6,577 nucleotides of DNA from Acidimicrobiaceae bacterium. Its GTDB lineage: Bacteria > Actinomycetota > Acidimicrobiia > Acidimicrobiales > RAAP-2. The notes below the pieces were generated by a model. The model worked only from the letters and a program-made list of their open reading frames with translations. It was not told the origin of the DNA and did not search any database. The stretch spans positions 2,407-8,983 of the forward strand of contig PLSY01000221.1 of the NCBI GenBank assembly GCA_003164275.1. Direction: 5' to 3'. Both the position numbers and the translations under genes were made by a program. Positions 6,026 through 6,577 of the stretch are shown here, piece after piece. Every line of letters begins with the position of its first letter. Within the stretch, counting starts at the first letter, position 1.

Positions 6026-6094
6026 CCCGCCGGCCGGGGAGCTCCGTGCCTTCGGGGGCGCCGGGGAGTCCGGTCGCTCCGTCGTGAAATGAGG

Positions 6095-6113
6095 GGTCAT
6101 TGACCAAGTGACC
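6095..6113. promoter_or_regulatory. Cluster of three TGACC half-sites (candidate operator)
   Basis: GGTCA (6095-6099) and TGACC (6101-6105) form a perfect inverted repeat with a 1-nt centre. A third TGACC (6109-6113) follows as a direct repeat with an 8-nt period. The central copy overlaps TTGACC, a possible -35 element. The arrangement suits a dimeric regulator, but no regulator can be named and a short palindrome may occur by chance. Confidence 0.35.
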
Positions 6114-6128
6114 ACGAGCAACGAAACT
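6100..6128 (+). promoter_or_regulatory. Possible promoter for the secreted repeat protein
   Basis: TTGACC (6100-6105, five of six to TTGACA) is followed by a 17-nt spacer and GAAACT (6123-6128), a weak -10 matching at three of six positions. A transcript from here would have a leader of about 100 nt before the start codon. The -35 is good and the -10 poor, so this is tentative. Confidence 0.3.
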
Positions 6129-6236
6129 GGGGAGCGGTCGGGGGCAGCGACACCGTCGCTATGACGACGAGCCGTCCGTGTTGGCAGACAGCCCCTGGCG
6201 CCACCGCACATCTACGCAATGGAGCTTGTCATCAAC

Positions 6237-6577
6237 ATGCGCTTCCGCCGGTCCGAACACCCCACCAACCCTGGAGCTCGGGGAGATCGGAGGGGCCCGT
6301 CGGCCCGACCGGTGGTGGCAGTCTTGGCCGGGCTCTTGTGCCTGCTCGGCTCAATCGCCATCCCCGCCGCATCGGTCGGGGCCGGGGCGGCCTCGACCGG
6401 CGCCACGTCCACCACCGCCGTGTCCGCCTACTGGCTCGTGGCCGCCGACGGGGGGATCTTCTCGTTCGGCGGAGCACCCTTTTACGGATCGACCGGCGCC
6501 ATGCACCTCAACAAGCCGGTCGTGGGCATGGCCGCCACCTCGAGAAGTGGCGGGTACTGGCTGGTCGCCTCCGACGG
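6237..6577 (+). CDS. Secreted protein with 42-residue propeller-like repeats, N-terminal part
   Basis: Open to the window edge (113 codons visible). It starts with a basic region (MRFRRSEH to about residue 24), a hydrophobic core (about 25-43) and an Ala/Gly/Ser-rich stretch with AGAAS as a plausible signal peptidase site, so the product is probably exported. After a Ser/Thr/Ala linker comes the repeat [20 protein letters not shown]...[11 protein letters not shown]...GG, 42 residues long, and then YWLVASDG, the start of the next copy. This type of repeat occurs in tandem in large surface or secreted proteins of Acidimicrobiia and relatives and probably forms beta-propeller blades. Any C-terminal catalytic domain is out of view. 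ATG 6237 was chosen because GGAG (6221-6224) precedes it, though at a long 12-nt spacing. An in-frame ATG at 6219 adds six residues and has no Shine-Dalgarno. Function is unknown. Confidence 0.8.
   Translation, partial: MRFRRSEHPTNPGARGDRRGPSARPVVAVLAGLLCLLGSIAIPAASVGAGAASTGATSTTAVSAYWLVAADGGIFSFGGAPFYGSTGAMHLNKPVVGMAATSRSGGYWLVASD
6429..6577 (+). repeat. Start of a tandem 126-bp coding repeat
   Basis: The 23-nt stretches at 6429-6451 and 6555-6577 match at 20 of 23 positions. They encode YWLVAADG and YWLVASDG and are spaced 126 nt (42 codons) apart. The unit is a protein-level repeat inside the secreted gene; one full unit and the beginning of a second are visible. Confidence 0.7.

Larger units (their letters stand above)
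6026..6236. other. Intergenic region, about 210 bp, no gene seen
   Basis: No plausible coding frame lies between the DAHP synthase stop and the secreted repeat protein. The first part (6030-6075) is very GC-rich, with a direct repeat CCGGGGAG (6034-6041 and 6061-6068) and a weak TTCG-loop stem at 6045-6060 that has one mismatch and no T-tract, so it is at best an imperfect terminator. The middle is less GC-rich and carries the TGACC half-sites and a possible promoter. Nothing recognisable is seen from about 6130 to 6218. Confidence 0.5.

Noticed and set aside
6042..6068. Rho-independent terminator after the DAHP synthase gene
   Set aside because: The TTCG-loop stem (6045-6060) has a G-G mismatch and a wobble pair, the alternative outer pairing CTCC/GGAG is short, and no T-run follows. 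It is mentioned only as an imperfect hairpin.
4715..6211. A 498-codon open frame on the minus strand opposite the DAHP synthase gene
   Set aside because: It mirrors the codon periodicity of a strongly conserved gene, has His/Gly/Arg/Asp-rich low-quality sequence and matches no fold I recognise. Long antisense frames are expected in GC-rich DNA.
6181..6212. A second promoter with TTGGCA at 6181-6186 close to the secreted protein start
   Set aside because: The -35-like hexamer is good, but no TANNNT-type -10 occurs at 16-19 nt spacing.

Overview
The window reads as chromosomal DNA of a GC-rich actinobacterium, most likely a deep-branching one of the Acidimicrobiia type. Four things suggest this: an mtrA-mtrB-lpqB-like signalling module, an F420-type luciferase-family oxidoreductase, a class II (AroG-type) DAHP synthase, and the start of a secreted protein built from repeats of the 'YWLVASDGG.FSFG' kind, which I associate with Acidimicrobiia. 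The lineage is inferred from gene content, not from a marker phylogeny. I see no tRNA, rRNA, CRISPR array, insertion sequence or phage gene.

Layout. (1) Positions 1-2185, plus strand: the last codons of an OmpR-type response regulator, an MtrB-like sensor histidine kinase, and a short lipoprotein with a GerMN domain. They are packed 3 nt apart and then overlapping, so they look like one operon. The lipoprotein matches only the N-terminal part of LpqB and lacks its beta-propeller. (2) Positions 2207-4629, minus strand, convergent with the first block: read from its promoter end, an F420-dependent LLM-class oxidoreductase, nadD (NAD biosynthesis), a small single-pass membrane protein and rsfS (ribosome silencing). 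The first three are joined by a 2-nt gap and a 4-nt overlap. A 103-nt leader with a G/C-run repeat, a small hairpin and a strong Shine-Dalgarno precedes the TTG start of rsfS. (3) Positions 4630-4666: a very short divergent promoter region. Each side has a TANNNT -10 element exactly 6 nt before its start codon, which predicts two leaderless transcripts from overlapping promoters. (4) Positions 4667-6025, plus strand: class II DAHP synthase, the first step of aromatic amino acid synthesis, with all four metal ligands. (5) Positions 6026-6236: non-coding, with three TGACC half-sites over a possible -35 element. (6) Position 6237 to the window end: a signal peptide followed by the first 42-residue propeller-like repeat of a secreted protein cut by the window edge.

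The genes are mostly housekeeping: cell-envelope sensing, NAD supply, ribosome control under starvation, and the shikimate entry step. I do not see a clear new defence or mobile system. The most interesting items are the mirror-image leaderless promoter pair, the propeller-less LpqB-like protein, the rsfS leader, and the unrecognised membrane protein between nadD and rsfS.
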